Assembly: GCA_003250495.1 (NCBI GenBank)
Contig: QKGH01000260.1
Location: 1-32,996 of the forward strand
Reading direction: 5' to 3'
Origin: Marinobacterium sp.
GTDB lineage: Bacteria > Pseudomonadota > Gammaproteobacteria > Pseudomonadales > Balneatricaceae
Length of the DNA stretch: 32,996 bases
Part shown: in pieces, positions 1 through 7,382 of the stretch
Layout of the letters: every line of letters begins with the position of its first letter
How positions within the stretch are numbered: position 1 is the first letter of the stretch
The notes under the pieces: model-generated
Told to the model about the DNA's origin: nothing
The model's database searches: none
What the model saw: only the letters and a program-made list of their open reading frames with translations
Position numbers and translations under genes: made by a program

Positions 1-1
1 G

Positions 2-1051
2 AATGGCGCCGTGGGCAAGTTCCGGCGTCAGTTCCCGCAGTTCGACAAGGTTGCCGTGGTCGCCGCCAACACCCCCGACTTCAGCGGTTGCTTCGAAACC
101 GGCTTCGCCACGGCGGTGAAGCAGGTGGTCGATACGCTGATCCCCAGCTCGGAACGGGCCGGGCTGCGCAAGAAGCAAGTCAACATCCTGTGCGGAACCC
201 ACCTGACGCCAGGCGACATGGAGTTCATCGTCGACAGTGTCGAGAGTTTCGGCCTGCGCCCGCTGCTGATTCCGGACCTGGCGCGTTCCCTCGACGGTCA
301 CCTGCAGGATGAGGATTTCAACCCGCTGACCACCGGCGGCCTGACGCTCGATGAGCTGGCCACGGCGGTGGAGAGCCGCGCCACGCTGGTGGTCGGCAAC
401 TCGTTGCTGGATGCCGGCGCGCTGCTGGCACAGCGCAGCGGCGTACCGACCATCGGCTTCCCCCATCTGCACACGATGGCCGAAGTCGATCGCTGGATGA
501 TGACGCTGTCCGAGCTGTCCGGTCAGGAGGTGCCCAACCGCTGGCGCCGCCACCGCAGCCAACTGCAGGACGCCATGCTCGACACCCACTTTATGCTCGG
601 CCAGCTGCGTGTCGGCATCGCCGCCGACCCGGATCTGCTGCTGGCGCTGCACGACCTGGTGGTCAGCATGGGCGGCGAGGTGGTGGTCGCCGTGGCACCG
701 GCCAAGGGCCCCGCGCTGGCGGCGCTGGCGCTGGAGCAGGTGCAGGTCGGCGATCTGGAGGATCTGGAGCTGAGCGCTCAGGAGCAGCATGTGGAGTTGC
801 TGATCGGCAACAGCCACCTGGCGGAGACGGCCTCGCGCCTGCATCGGCCGCTGCTGCGCGCCGGCTTCCCGCAATACGACTATGTCGGCGGCTTCCAGCG
901 CGTGTGGTGCGGTTATCGCGGTATCCAGCAGACGCTGTTCGATATCGCCAACCTGAAACTGTCGCAACACGAAGATATCGAGCCTTACCACTCGATCTAC
1001 GCACAGAAACGGGATGATGAGCCATCGCCGAGGATGGCCGCCGGAGCTTGA
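2..1051 (+). CDS. nifN: NifN, FeMo-cofactor scaffold subunit (3' part, truncated by window edge)
   Basis: C-terminal ~349 residues of NifN, the beta-like subunit of the NifEN scaffold on which the NifB-co precursor is matured to FeMo-co in the cytoplasm. The reading frame is open to the first base, so the real start lies upstream; full NifN is about 460 residues and roughly a quarter is missing here. Family hallmarks are the stretch GTHLTPGD, the segment GVPTIGFPHLHTMAEVDRWM, and the C-terminal GFPQYDYVGGFQRVWCGYRG typical of nitrogenase beta-type subunits. The conserved N-terminal cysteines are outside the window. nifX begins one base after the stop, as in the classic nifENX order, so co-transcription and coupled translation are likely. 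The promoter is not in the window. Confidence 0.93.
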   Translation, partial: NGAVGKFRRQFPQFDKVAVVAANTPDFSGCFETGFATAVKQVVDTLIPSSERAGLRKKQVNILCGTHLTPGDMEFIVDSVESFGLRPLLIPDLARSLDGHLQDEDFNPLTTGGLTLDELATAVESRATLVVGNSLLDAGALLAQRSGVPTIGFPHLHTMAEVDRWMMTLSELSGQEVPNRWRRHRSQLQDAMLDTHFMLGQLRVGIAADPDLLLALHDLVVSMGGEVVVAVAPAKGPALAALALEQVQVGDLEDLELSAQEQHVELLIGNSHLAETASRLHRPLLRAGFPQYDYVGGFQRVWCGYRGIQQTLFDIANLKLSQHEDIEPYHSIYAQKRDDEPSPRMAAGA

Positions 1052-1052
1052 T

Positions 1053-1523
1053 ATGACGCCGTTGACACGTCGCCTGCAGGTGGTCGACAGCTCGCAGGAG
1101 GTTTACGTCCTGCAGGTGGCCTTCGCCACCACCGACCGGGAGTACGTGAACCAGCACTTCGGATCGGCGCGTGCATTCGCCATCTACGGGGTGAACGAAC
1201 AGTCGGCGCAGCTGCTGTCGGTGTGCGAGTTCACCGATCTGGACCAGGGCGCCGACGACAAGCTGCATGCCCGCATCGAGGCGGTCGCCGAGTGCGGTGC
1301 GGTGTACTGCCGCGCCTGCGGCGCCTCTGCCGTCCGCCAGTTGCTGACGCGCGGGATACAGCCGGTTCGGGTGACCGACGAGGGGCCGATCAACGAACTG
1401 ATCGCGGCCCTGCAGGAGGAGTTGCGACAGGGGCCTTCGACCTGGCTGGCGAATGCGATTCGCAGCCAGGGACGGGGGCGTGGACGTTTTGATTCGATGG
1501 AAGCTGAGGGCTGGGACGAGTGA
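1053..1523 (+). CDS. nifX: NifX, FeMo-cofactor precursor carrier
   Basis: About 156 residues, dinitrogenase iron-molybdenum cofactor family. NifX binds NifB-co/VK-cluster intermediates and passes them between NifB and NifEN. The motif NQHFGSARAF, with its family histidine, lies near residue 35 from the chosen start, and the core Rossmann-like domain follows. The tail RFDSMEAEGWDE matches the tail of a second NifX-family gene at 27217. I chose ATG 1053, one base after the nifN stop, because CCGGAG lies just upstream; an in-frame ATG at 1014 would overlap nifN by 38 bases and add 13 non-family residues. Part of the nifN-nifX-DUF269-DUF683-ferredoxin run. Confidence 0.9.
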   Translation: MTPLTRRLQVVDSSQEVYVLQVAFATTDREYVNQHFGSARAFAIYGVNEQSAQLLSVCEFTDLDQGADDKLHARIEAVAECGAVYCRACGASAVRQLLTRGIQPVRVTDEGPINELIAALQEELRQGPSTWLANAIRSQGRGRGRFDSMEAEGWDE

Positions 1524-1587
1524 TCGCTCCCGCTGCAACTGATGGCCTTCCCATGTGGGGCTAGCAACGCTTTTTTGGAGAGCAACG

Positions 1588-2055
1588 ATGAGCGAAATGT
1601 GTGTTGAAGCCGGTAGCCCGGCGCTCGAAACCCCCTTCGTCAAGCAGATGGTGGTCCAGCTGCGTGCCATGGACAGCTACGGCACCTATGACACCTGGAG
1701 CGACGAGAAGGTACTGGACCCGATGATCCTGACCAAGGAGCGTCGGCGCGAGATCCCGGTGGTCGGCGATCCGGACGAGGTGGTGGTCGCGCGTATCAAG
1801 GCGTTCTACAACGCCGTCGCGGTGCGGGTCGAGCAGGAGTGCAGCCTGATGGCGGTACCGATGATCAACCTGACCCACGAAGGGTTCGGTCGCGCCCTGG
1901 TGATGGTCGGCAAACTGGTAGTCATCGATAAGGCGCTGCGCGACGTGCACCGCTTCGGCTTCGACAGCGTCGAGAAGCTGGATACCGAAGCGGAGAAGCT
2001 GGTGGAGCGCGCCATGGCGACCATCGGGAAGTTCCGCGCCGCCGCCGAGGATTGA
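1588..2055 (+). CDS. NifX-associated nitrogen fixation protein (DUF269)
   Basis: 155 residues, matching the DUF269 family that almost always sits directly after nifX (orf5 of the Azotobacter nif region). The biochemical role is unknown; genomic linkage points to cofactor assembly or protection. Visible family features are the N-terminal FVKQMVVQLRAMDSYGTYD, the central KERRREIPVVGDPD, and the helical C-terminus with LVMVGKLVVIDKALRDVHRFGF. The start ATG at 1588 is preceded by GGAGAG (1577-1582); the earlier in-frame ATG at 1555 has no good ribosome site and adds a non-conserved leader. It is 64 bases after nifX and 13 before the next gene, consistent with one transcript. Confidence 0.88.
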   Translation: MSEMCVEAGSPALETPFVKQMVVQLRAMDSYGTYDTWSDEKVLDPMILTKERRREIPVVGDPDEVVVARIKAFYNAVAVRVEQECSLMAVPMINLTHEGFGRALVMVGKLVVIDKALRDVHRFGFDSVEKLDTEAEKLVERAMATIGKFRAAAED

Positions 2056-2068
2056 GAGGAGAGAGCCG

Positions 2069-2275
2069 ATGTCCGACGAGGATATGAAAGCGTTGCAGAA
2101 GGACGTGCGTAAGAAGAAGCGTATAGCCACCGAGTGTGCGTCCGAAGTGCATGACCTGGTCGAAGACGGTCTGTGGACCGACTATGAGAACCTGCCTGCA
2201 CTGGCACAGAAAACATATGAAGCCTGTCTGGCCTGGAAAGAGGCCGAAACCAAACTGGCAGCCGCCGAAGGCTGA
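2069..2275 (+). CDS. DUF683 / CCE_0567-family small nif protein
   Basis: 68 residues, mostly helical, with the family signature EVHDLVEDGLW around residues 26-36. Members of this family are small metalloproteins found next to the nifX-DUF269 pair; a structure of the cyanobacterial CCE_0567 protein is known and metal binding by histidine has been reported, but the role in nitrogen fixation is unresolved. Here His28 lies in the conserved motif and Cys23 is nearby. The N-terminus is strongly basic (KKKR). A strong ribosome site, GAGGAGAG, precedes the ATG. It lies between DUF269 and the ferredoxin gene, the standard order. Confidence 0.87.
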   Translation: MSDEDMKALQKDVRKKKRIATECASEVHDLVEDGLWTDYENLPALAQKTYEACLAWKEAETKLAAAEG

Positions 2276-2288
2276 TGGGGGAGCGCGC

Positions 2289-2588
2289 ATGTCTGCAGAA
2301 ATGATCACCGGACGTACCCGGGGTGGCGCCGAATGGACGCCGAGCTTTATCAACGACTTGAACCAGGAAACCTGCATCGGCTGCGGGCGCTGCTACAAGG
2401 TGTGTCCGCGCGATGTGTTCGAGCTGGTTGACCGCGCCGAAGCGTTGGCCGAGGATGAAGACGACTACGATGACGACGACGAGATGAAGGTGATGGCGAT
2501 CTCCAACGTCGACGACTGCATCGGTTGCCAGTCCTGTTTCCGCGTCTGCCCGAAACAGTGTCACAGCCACGCCCCGGCGGCGGCCTGA
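2289..2588 (+). CDS. fdxB: Ferredoxin III, nif-specific 2[4Fe-4S] (FdxB type)
   Basis: 99 residues with two canonical CxxCxxCxxxCP motifs, CIGCGRCYKVCP (about residues 34-45) and CIGCQSCFRVCP (about 79-90), so two [4Fe-4S] clusters. The two are separated by a linker carrying a very acidic run (DEDDYDDDDE), a feature of FdxB-type nif ferredoxins. The probable role is electron donation to nitrogenase or to cofactor-assembly steps in the cytoplasm. ATG 2289 is chosen; the frame is open further upstream but that part overlaps the DUF683 gene and is not ferredoxin-like. Thirteen bases separate it from the gene before. Confidence 0.92.
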   Translation: MSAEMITGRTRGGAEWTPSFINDLNQETCIGCGRCYKVCPRDVFELVDRAEALAEDEDDYDDDDEMKVMAISNVDDCIGCQSCFRVCPKQCHSHAPAAA

Positions 2589-2636
2589 TCCGGCTCAGCC
2601 AACTGTCAAAGTCAAAACGAAGTAAGGAGTACGATC

Positions 2637-2960
2637 ATGCCGAAACCTCAGGCACACGTTTTCGTCTGTAGTCAGACTCGCCCTGAAGGACACCCCCGCG
2701 GTAGCTGCGGCAGCGTCGGCGCCAGCCTCGTTGCGCAGACCTTCTCCGAGGAGATCGCCAAGCGCGGCCTGTTCCAGCAGTTCGCGGTAACGGCGACCGG
2801 TTGCCTCGGCCCCTGCCATCTGGGTGCCAACGTGCTGATCTACCCGGGCTCCCACCTCTACAAGGCGGTGAAACCGGAGCACGTGAACCAGATCATCGAA
2901 CAGCACCTGCTCGGCGGTACGCCGGTTGAGGAGCTGCTGGCACCGGCGTCCGAGTGGTAA
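2637..2960 (+). CDS. Thioredoxin-like [2Fe-2S] ferredoxin
   Basis: 107 residues of the thioredoxin-fold [2Fe-2S] ferredoxin family (Clostridium pasteurianum/Azotobacter type). The four cluster cysteines are Cys11, Cys24, Cys56 and Cys60, spaced C-X12-C-X31-C-X3-C, with HVFVCSQTRP at the N-terminus and ATGCLGPCHLGANV around the second pair. Members in nif clusters interact with nitrogenase components and may act in redox protection or electron transfer. GTAAGGAG precedes the ATG. It is the second ferredoxin in a row in this operon and is separated from the next gene by 16 bases. Confidence 0.9.
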   Translation: MPKPQAHVFVCSQTRPEGHPRGSCGSVGASLVAQTFSEEIAKRGLFQQFAVTATGCLGPCHLGANVLIYPGSHLYKAVKPEHVNQIIEQHLLGGTPVEELLAPASEW

Positions 2961-2976
2961 GCCTGAGGTGAGCGTG

Positions 2977-3351
2977 ATGGATGGTGCGACGCAAGCGTTA
3001 CTCGAGCAACATCAGGCACTGATCGCCGCCGCCTGCGAGCAGGGACGGCAGCAGCTGCTGCGGGCCGGGATCGATGGCGCGTTGATGCCGATGGCGGAGC
3101 AGTTCCGTTTTCAGCAGCAGGCGGATCCCTACACCCAGCAGCCGACGCTGAACGGTCAGTGGGGCGAGAGTCACGGGCAGCGTCGCGCCCAGCTGGTCAT
3201 CAACGCCGACGGTTCGTTGCTGCTGGAGTGCGACCTGCTCTGCCCGCATCCCGCCCATAGCGGGCGCTGGGCCGAGCAGGTCAGCATCTGGGGGCGTTCG
3301 GCGGAGGTGCTGAAATCCGAGATCAGCCTGCTGGCGCAGATTGAGGAGTAA
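2977..3351 (+). CDS. Uncharacterised nif-operon protein, 124 aa
   Basis: I do not recognise this family. The protein has no signal peptide and no membrane segment. Residues 1-50 look helical and glutamine/alanine-rich. Residues 70-110 look like beta strands, with QLVINADGSLLLECDLLCPHP containing two cysteines (near 85 and 89) and a His-Pro-Ala-His stretch that could bind metal, though this is only suggestive. ATG 2977 is chosen because GAGGTGA (2965-2971) precedes it; GTG at 2968 is possible. It stands 16 bases after the [2Fe-2S] ferredoxin and three bases before a DUF364 gene, so it is very likely co-expressed with nif genes. Confidence 0.75.
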   Translation: MDGATQALLEQHQALIAAACEQGRQQLLRAGIDGALMPMAEQFRFQQQADPYTQQPTLNGQWGESHGQRRAQLVINADGSLLLECDLLCPHPAHSGRWAEQVSIWGRSAEVLKSEISLLAQIEE

Positions 3352-3354
3352 GCG

Positions 3355-4134
3355 GTGCCGCATCCGATCTACGCTGCGTTGATCCATGAAGCCCAGGGCT
3401 GTCCCGGCTACGATGCGCCGCTGGAGCGGGTCTGTATCGGGCAGGTATGGACCCTGGTGCGCGTCAACGGCTTTACCGGGTTGTGTATGACGCCGGCTTC
3501 GGCCTACACCCGTACGCTGAGCTGGCCCGGTACGTTGACCGGCCGGCGCGCCAGCGAAGTGATCGCCTGGCTCGGCAGCTGGCAGCCGTTCGAGGCCTGC
3601 CTGGCCGTGGCCACGCTGAACGCGGTATTGTCCGGGGCCGGCAAGGCCTGGGCCCTGCGCGAGGAGGCGACGCCACTGGGGGGCGGTAACCTGGCGGTAT
3701 TCGCCGCGCTTGGCGAACGGCTGCAGGGACAGAAGCTGGGCGTCATCGGACGTTATCCCGGTCTCGACCGGGTGCTGAGCGGGCTCGATTACCACTGTGT
3801 CGAGCGCAGTCCGGGGGAGGACGATCTGCCGGACCCGGCGTCCGAGTTCCTGCTGCCGGACAGCGACTGGGCTTTCATTACCGCCAGCGCGCTGTCCAAC
3901 AAGACCCTGCCGCGCTTGCTGGAGCTGGCACGGCGCGCCCGCGTCGTGCTGATGGGGCCCTCGATGCCCTGGTCGACGGTCTGGTGCGACTGGGGGGTCG
4001 ATTATCTGGCCGGGGTCGAAGTGGTCGACGAGGAGCTGCTCTGGCGCACCGCCGCCGAAGCCGGGGGCGTCAGGATCTTCGAAGGCGGCGTCGCCTATCG
4101 CCTGCTGGCCCTGAACGATGGAGCCCGTCATTAA
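3355..4134 (+). CDS. DUF4213/DUF364 protein, putative metal-chelation Rossmann domain
   Basis: 259 residues. The N-terminal part (about 1-95, including RVCIGQVWTLVRV and GLCMTPAS) matches DUF4213. The rest (about 100-255) matches DUF364, a Rossmann-like domain proposed to bind metal or a related ligand; visible elements are NAVLSGAG near 82, KLGVIGRYPGLDR near 125, DWAFITASALSNKTLPRLLELAR, and VVLMGPSMPWSTVWCDWGVDYLAG. The function is unknown in general. Placement inside a nif operon suggests a role in Mo/Fe homeostasis or cofactor handling, which is inference. The start is GTG 3355, three bases after the previous stop, with GAGGAG (3344-3349) as ribosome site. Confidence 0.82.
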   Translation: MPHPIYAALIHEAQGCPGYDAPLERVCIGQVWTLVRVNGFTGLCMTPASAYTRTLSWPGTLTGRRASEVIAWLGSWQPFEACLAVATLNAVLSGAGKAWALREEATPLGGGNLAVFAALGERLQGQKLGVIGRYPGLDRVLSGLDYHCVERSPGEDDLPDPASEFLLPDSDWAFITASALSNKTLPRLLELARRARVVLMGPSMPWSTVWCDWGVDYLAGVEVVDEELLWRTAAEAGGVRIFEGGVAYRLLALNDGARH

Positions 4135-4136
4135 GC

Positions 4137-4553
4137 ATGCGCGCCATCGTTGCCCACCTGCATGCGGTCAGTGCGCGTCTGCACTTCTGGATGGTCGACT
4201 ATCCCGAGGGCAGTTCGGTGTGTCTGCCGCGCCCGCTGGTCAAACTCTCCGCGTTGCATGACGCGTTGCATGAAGATCGCCTGCCGTTCCAGGCGGTTCC
4301 CCATCCGGCTCAATTGCTGCGCCCGATAGCGCAGCGGCTCGAGCTTCCCCTCGAACGTCTCAGTGTGGTTTCCGTCCTCGGTTGGGTGGAGATGCCCGGC
4401 GAATGGACCCAGGTGGTGCTGCTGCGTATCGAAGGCAACGACCTGCCGGCGCTGCACGGGGGGCGTTTCATCACCCTGATGGAGTTGCTGCAGGTACCGA
4501 TCACCGAGCGCCTGCTATTGCGCAAAGCCTACGAAGCACTGCTGGGCGACTAA
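4137..4553 (+). CDS. Uncharacterised nif-operon protein, 138 aa
   Basis: I do not recognise this family. It is a soluble protein of 138 residues with no obvious motif for catalysis or metal binding; it has several histidines (HLHAVSARLHFW at the N-terminus) and a C-terminal half with predicted strand/helix pattern (VVSVLGWVEMPGEW, FITLMELLQVP). The start ATG 4137 lies two bases after the DUF364 stop, so translation is probably coupled. It is the last gene of this rightward run: no coding sequence follows before the heptamer array. Co-transcription with nifN-nifX is inferred from spacing alone. Confidence 0.72.
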   Translation: MRAIVAHLHAVSARLHFWMVDYPEGSSVCLPRPLVKLSALHDALHEDRLPFQAVPHPAQLLRPIAQRLELPLERLSVVSVLGWVEMPGEWTQVVLLRIEGNDLPALHGGRFITLMELLQVPITERLLLRKAYEALLGD

Positions 4554-4575
4554 GCCCGCCGCCGTCAATCTGTAA

Positions 4576-4673
4576 TCCGATACCCGATACCCGATACCCG
4601 ATACCCGATACCCGATACCCGATACCCGTTACCCGTTACCCGTTACCCGTTACCCGTTACCCGTTACCCGTTA
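4576..4673. repeat. Heptanucleotide tandem array, two blocks (CCCGATA)6 and (CCCGTTA)7
   Basis: Fourteen 7-base units without interruption: one TCCGATA (4576-4582), six CCCGATA (4583-4624), then seven CCCGTTA (4625-4673). The unit changes at a single base and each block is internally perfect. The opposite strand carries 13 GGG tracts separated by exactly four bases, which meets the usual G-quadruplex pattern. The array begins 22 bases after the last nif gene of the first operon and ends 37 bases before the NifA site of the second. A frame through it encodes a seven-residue repeat (IPDTRYP/LPVTRYP), which I regard as a by-product of the repeat. Confidence 0.95.
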
Positions 4674-4710
4674 CCGCCTTCCGCCGCCATGCCTTGGCGA
4701 TCCCGCTACT

Positions 4711-4726
4711 TGTCGCAAAACCTACA
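4711..4726 (+). promoter_or_regulatory. NifA upstream activator sequence (TGT-N10-ACA)
   Basis: TGT at 4711-4713 and ACA at 4724-4726, exactly ten bases apart, match the NifA enhancer consensus. The site lies 84 bases upstream of the -24 element of the downstream sigma-54 promoter, within the normal range for NifA enhancers. It should place iscA-nifU-nifS under nitrogen-fixation control. Confidence 0.75.
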
Positions 4727-4779
4727 CTGCCCCGGTTTGTCGTCTCGCCATGTCCGACAATCGTTGTAGGCGAATATCT

Positions 4780-4792
4780 TATCTGATTGATA
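4780..4792 (-). promoter_or_regulatory. Possible IHF-binding site between NifA site and promoter
   Basis: The minus strand reads TATCAATCAGATA, which matches the IHF consensus WATCAANNNNTTR except for one base in the last triplet. It lies in an AT-rich stretch between the NifA site and the -24/-12 promoter, where DNA bending by IHF is usual at nif promoters. Short consensus, so only moderate support. Confidence 0.35.
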
Positions 4793-4810
4793 TAGATCAT
4801 GTTTTTTGGA

Positions 4811-4826
4811 TGGCACCGAGATTGCA
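4811..4826 (+). promoter_or_regulatory. Sigma-54 (RpoN) -24/-12 promoter of iscA-nifU-nifS
   Basis: TGGCACCGAGATTGCA matches the consensus TGGCAC-N5-TTGC exactly, with the invariant GG (4812-4813) and GC (4824-4825) ten bases apart. Transcription should begin about 12 bases downstream, some 30 bases before the iscA-like start at 4867. Paired with the NifA site at 4711-4726. Confidence 0.88.
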
Positions 4827-4866
4827 CCAAGCTATGCAAGCAATCCGATTCCGCGAGGAGAGGGAC

Positions 4867-5190
4867 ATGATACAGCTGACAGAAAACGCTATCGGTGCAG
4901 TAAGCCGGTTTATCGAGAATGCCAACAAACCGATTCTGGGTCTGCGTATCCGGGTCGACGGCGGTGGCTGCTCAGGTTTCCAGTATGGAATGAAGCTGGA
5001 GGAGAGTGCAGCTGAAGATGACCAGATCTACGAGATCGGTGGTTTGAAGATCCTGGTCGATCCCAATAGCAACCCGCTGCTGGAAAACGTCACCGTCGAT
5101 TTCCTCGACGGCCTCGACGGCAGCGGCTTCAAATTTGAAAACCCGAACGCCACGCAGAGCTGCGGTTGTGGCAAATCGTTCGCGTGTTAA
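4867..5190 (+). CDS. IscA-like (nif-type) A-type Fe-S carrier
   Basis: 107 residues of the HesB/IscA family. The three conserved cysteines are Cys35 (GGGCSGFQYG) and Cys99/Cys101 (SCGCGKSF), followed by a terminal Cys107. A-type proteins carry iron or Fe-S clusters to target apoproteins; the copy next to nifU/nifS is commonly called iscA-nif. The length matches the family. ATG 4867 is preceded by GCGAGGAGAGG. The frame is open back to 4750, but that stretch contains the sigma-54 promoter and is untranslated. First gene of the NifA/sigma-54 operon; nifU follows after 37 bases. Confidence 0.92.
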   Translation: MIQLTENAIGAVSRFIENANKPILGLRIRVDGGGCSGFQYGMKLEESAAEDDQIYEIGGLKILVDPNSNPLLENVTVDFLDGLDGSGFKFENPNATQSCGCGKSFAC

Positions 5191-5227
5191 GGCCTGACCG
5201 GCAGAAATCGACTGAGGAGTTCAAGCG

Positions 5228-6133
5228 ATGTGGGATTATTCTGAAAAGGTAAAAGAGCATTTCTACAACCCGAAAAATGCCGGTGCGGTTGAAGGCGCGA
5301 ACGGGGTGGGTGACGTCGGTTCCATCAGCTGCGGCGATGCGCTGCGTCTGACGCTGAAAGTGGAGCCGGAAACCGAGGTGATTCTGGACGCGGGTTTCCA
5401 GACCTTCGGTTGCGGTTCCGCCATCGCCTCCTCATCCGCGCTGACCGAGATGGTCAAGGGGCTGACCCTGGACGAGGCGCTGAAGATCAGCAACCAGGAT
5501 ATCGCCGACTTCCTCGACGGCCTGCCGCCGGAGAAGATGCACTGCTCGGTCATGGGCCGCGAAGCGTTGCAGGCCGCCGTCGCCAACTACCGTGGCGAAG
5601 AGTGGTCCGACGATCATGAAGAGGGCGCCCTGGTGTGCAAATGCTTCGCCATCGACGCCGTGATGATCGAAGACACCATCCGCGCCAACAACCTGCACTC
5701 CGTGGAAGAGGTGACCAACTACACCAAAGCCGGTGGCGGTTGCGCCTCCTGCCACGAAGGGATCGAAAATATCCTGAGCAAAGTGCTGGCCGAGAAGGGC
5801 GAAAGCTTCAACGCCGGCGGTGCGGCGGTAGCGGCACCGGTGGCCGCCAGTGCAGCGCCCGAAGCGCCGAAGCTCGGTACCCTGGCCCGGATCCGCAAGA
5901 TCGAAGCGGTACTGGACGCCATCCGTCCGGCGCTGCAGGCGGACAACGGCGACGTCGAGCTGGTCGATGTCGACGGCAAGAACATCTACGTGCACCTGAC
6001 CGGCGCCTGCACCGGCTGCCAGATGGCGGCGATGACCCTGGGCGGCATTCAGCAGCGCCTGATCGAAGAGCTGGGTGAGTTCGTCAAGGTCATCCCGGCG
6101 GCGAAAGAGTCACTGGTAAGCATGGGAGCCTGA
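5228..6133 (+). CDS. nifU: NifU, Fe-S cluster scaffold for nitrogenase
   Basis: 301 residues, full-length modular NifU. The N-terminal IscU-like domain has Cys35, Cys62 and Cys106 for transient clusters. The central BFD-like domain has Cys137, Cys139 (CKC), Cys172 and Cys175 (CASC) for a permanent [2Fe-2S] cluster. An alanine/proline-rich linker (about 196-214) leads to the C-terminal Nfu domain with CTGC at Cys261/Cys264. NifU receives sulfur from NifS and builds [4Fe-4S] clusters for NifH and for NifB-co synthesis in the cytoplasm. TGAGGAG lies before the ATG. Its stop codon overlaps an ATG of nifS (ATGA), indicating translational coupling. Confidence 0.97.
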   Translation: MWDYSEKVKEHFYNPKNAGAVEGANGVGDVGSISCGDALRLTLKVEPETEVILDAGFQTFGCGSAIASSSALTEMVKGLTLDEALKISNQDIADFLDGLPPEKMHCSVMGREALQAAVANYRGEEWSDDHEEGALVCKCFAIDAVMIEDTIRANNLHSVEEVTNYTKAGGGCASCHEGIENILSKVLAEKGESFNAGGAAVAAPVAASAAPEAPKLGTLARIRKIEAVLDAIRPALQADNGDVELVDVDGKNIYVHLTGACTGCQMAAMTLGGIQQRLIEELGEFVKVIPAAKESLVSMGA

Positions 6134-7344
6134 TGATGAGCGATATCTACCTGGACAACAACGCCACCACGATGGTGGCGCCGGAAGTGTTCGAAGAGAT
6201 GAAGCCCTACTTCTGCGAACAGTTCGGTAACCCGTCGTCGCTGCACAGCTTCGGCAACAAGGTTGGCTTTGCGCTGAAAAAAGCACGCAAACAGGTACAG
6301 GATCTGCTCGGCGCCGAACACGATTCCGAGATCATCTTCACCTCCTGCGGTACCGAGTCCGACTCCACCGCGATCCTGTCGGCGCTGAAGGCGCAGCCGG
6401 AGCGTAAAGAGGTGATCACCACCGTGGTCGAGCACCCGGCGGTACTGAGCCTGTGCGAGTACCTGGAGAGCGAAGGCTACACGGTGCACAAGCTGGAGGT
6501 GGACAGCAAGGGCCGTCTCGATCTGGACAAGTACAAGGCACTGCTCAGCGACAAGGTCGCCATCGTCAGCGTGATGTGGGCGAACAATGAAAGCGGCACC
6601 ATCTTCCCGGTGGAAGAGATGGCCAAGATGGCAGCCGAAGCCGGCGTGCTGTTCCACACCGACGCGGTGCAGGCGGTGGGCAAGATCCCGATCAACCTGA
6701 AAGAGAGCGCCATCAGCATGTTGTCGCTGTCCGGCCATAAGCTGCATGCGCCGAAGGGGATCGGTGTCCTCTACCTGCGTCGCGGCGTGCGCTACCGTCC
6801 GCTGCTGCGCGGCGGTCACCAGGAGCGCGGACGTCGTGCCGGTACCGAAAACGCACCGGCTATCGTCGGGCTGGGCAAGGCCTGCGAGATCGCTGCGGAG
6901 CATATGGCGTTCGAGAATACCGAGGTCAAGGCGATGCGCGATCGCCTCGAGCAGGGGATCCTGGCCGCAGTACCCAACTGCTTCGTCACCGGCGATCCGG
7001 ATAACCGCCTGCCCAACACCGCCAGCATCGCCTTCGAGTACATCGAGGGTGAAGCGATCCTGCTGCTGTTGAACAAGGTCGGTATCGCCGCCTCCTCCGG
7101 TTCTGCCTGCACCTCCGGTTCGCTGGAACCTTCCCACGTGATGCGGGCGATGGGGATTCCGTATACCGCGGCCCACGGTACCGTGCGCTTCTCCTTCTCG
7201 CGCTATAACACCATGGACGAGGTGGAGCGCGTGATCCAGGAGGTTCCGGGAATCGTCGCTCAGCTGCGCAAGCTGTCGCCGTACTGGGGCGAGAACGGCC
7301 CGGTGGAGAACCCGGATGCGGCCTTCGCACCGGTTTACGCCTGA
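6133..7344 (+). CDS. nifS: NifS, cysteine desulfurase
   Basis: 403 residues, class V PLP-dependent aminotransferase fold. It releases sulfane sulfur from cysteine for NifU. Seen in the sequence: the N-terminal YLDNNATT, the substrate/PLP region GTESDS and EHPAV, the Schiff-base lysine Lys203 in SLSGHKLHAPKG, and the active-site cysteine Cys326 in SSGSACTSGSLEPSHVM, on the short loop typical of NifS/IscS group I enzymes. ATG 6133 overlaps the nifU stop; ATG 6136 is equally possible and shortens it by one residue. Last gene of the operon, followed by a strong terminator. Confidence 0.97.
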   Translation: MMSDIYLDNNATTMVAPEVFEEMKPYFCEQFGNPSSLHSFGNKVGFALKKARKQVQDLLGAEHDSEIIFTSCGTESDSTAILSALKAQPERKEVITTVVEHPAVLSLCEYLESEGYTVHKLEVDSKGRLDLDKYKALLSDKVAIVSVMWANNESGTIFPVEEMAKMAAEAGVLFHTDAVQAVGKIPINLKESAISMLSLSGHKLHAPKGIGVLYLRRGVRYRPLLRGGHQERGRRAGTENAPAIVGLGKACEIAAEHMAFENTEVKAMRDRLEQGILAAVPNCFVTGDPDNRLPNTASIAFEYIEGEAILLLLNKVGIAASSGSACTSGSLEPSHVMRAMGIPYTAAHGTVRFSFSRYNTMDEVERVIQEVPGIVAQLRKLSPYWGENGPVENPDAAFAPVYA

Positions 7345-7382
7345 GCCGCCTGAGGTCGATAGCGAGCTGAGGGGCTAGGTAG

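Noticed and set aside
4576-4673. CRISPR array
   Set aside because: Units are seven bases with no spacers; this is a simple tandem repeat.
4382-4786. Open frame encoding a repeated IPDTRYP/LPVTRYP peptide
   Set aside because: The frame overlaps the 138-aa gene and runs through the heptamer array, which lacks stops in this frame by its own sequence. No ribosome site or family resemblance supports translation.
4750-4866. N-terminal extension of the IscA-like protein
   Set aside because: The extension contains the sigma-54 promoter at 4811-4826, so it is upstream of the transcript start, and the family begins at the ATG 4867 with a good ribosome site.
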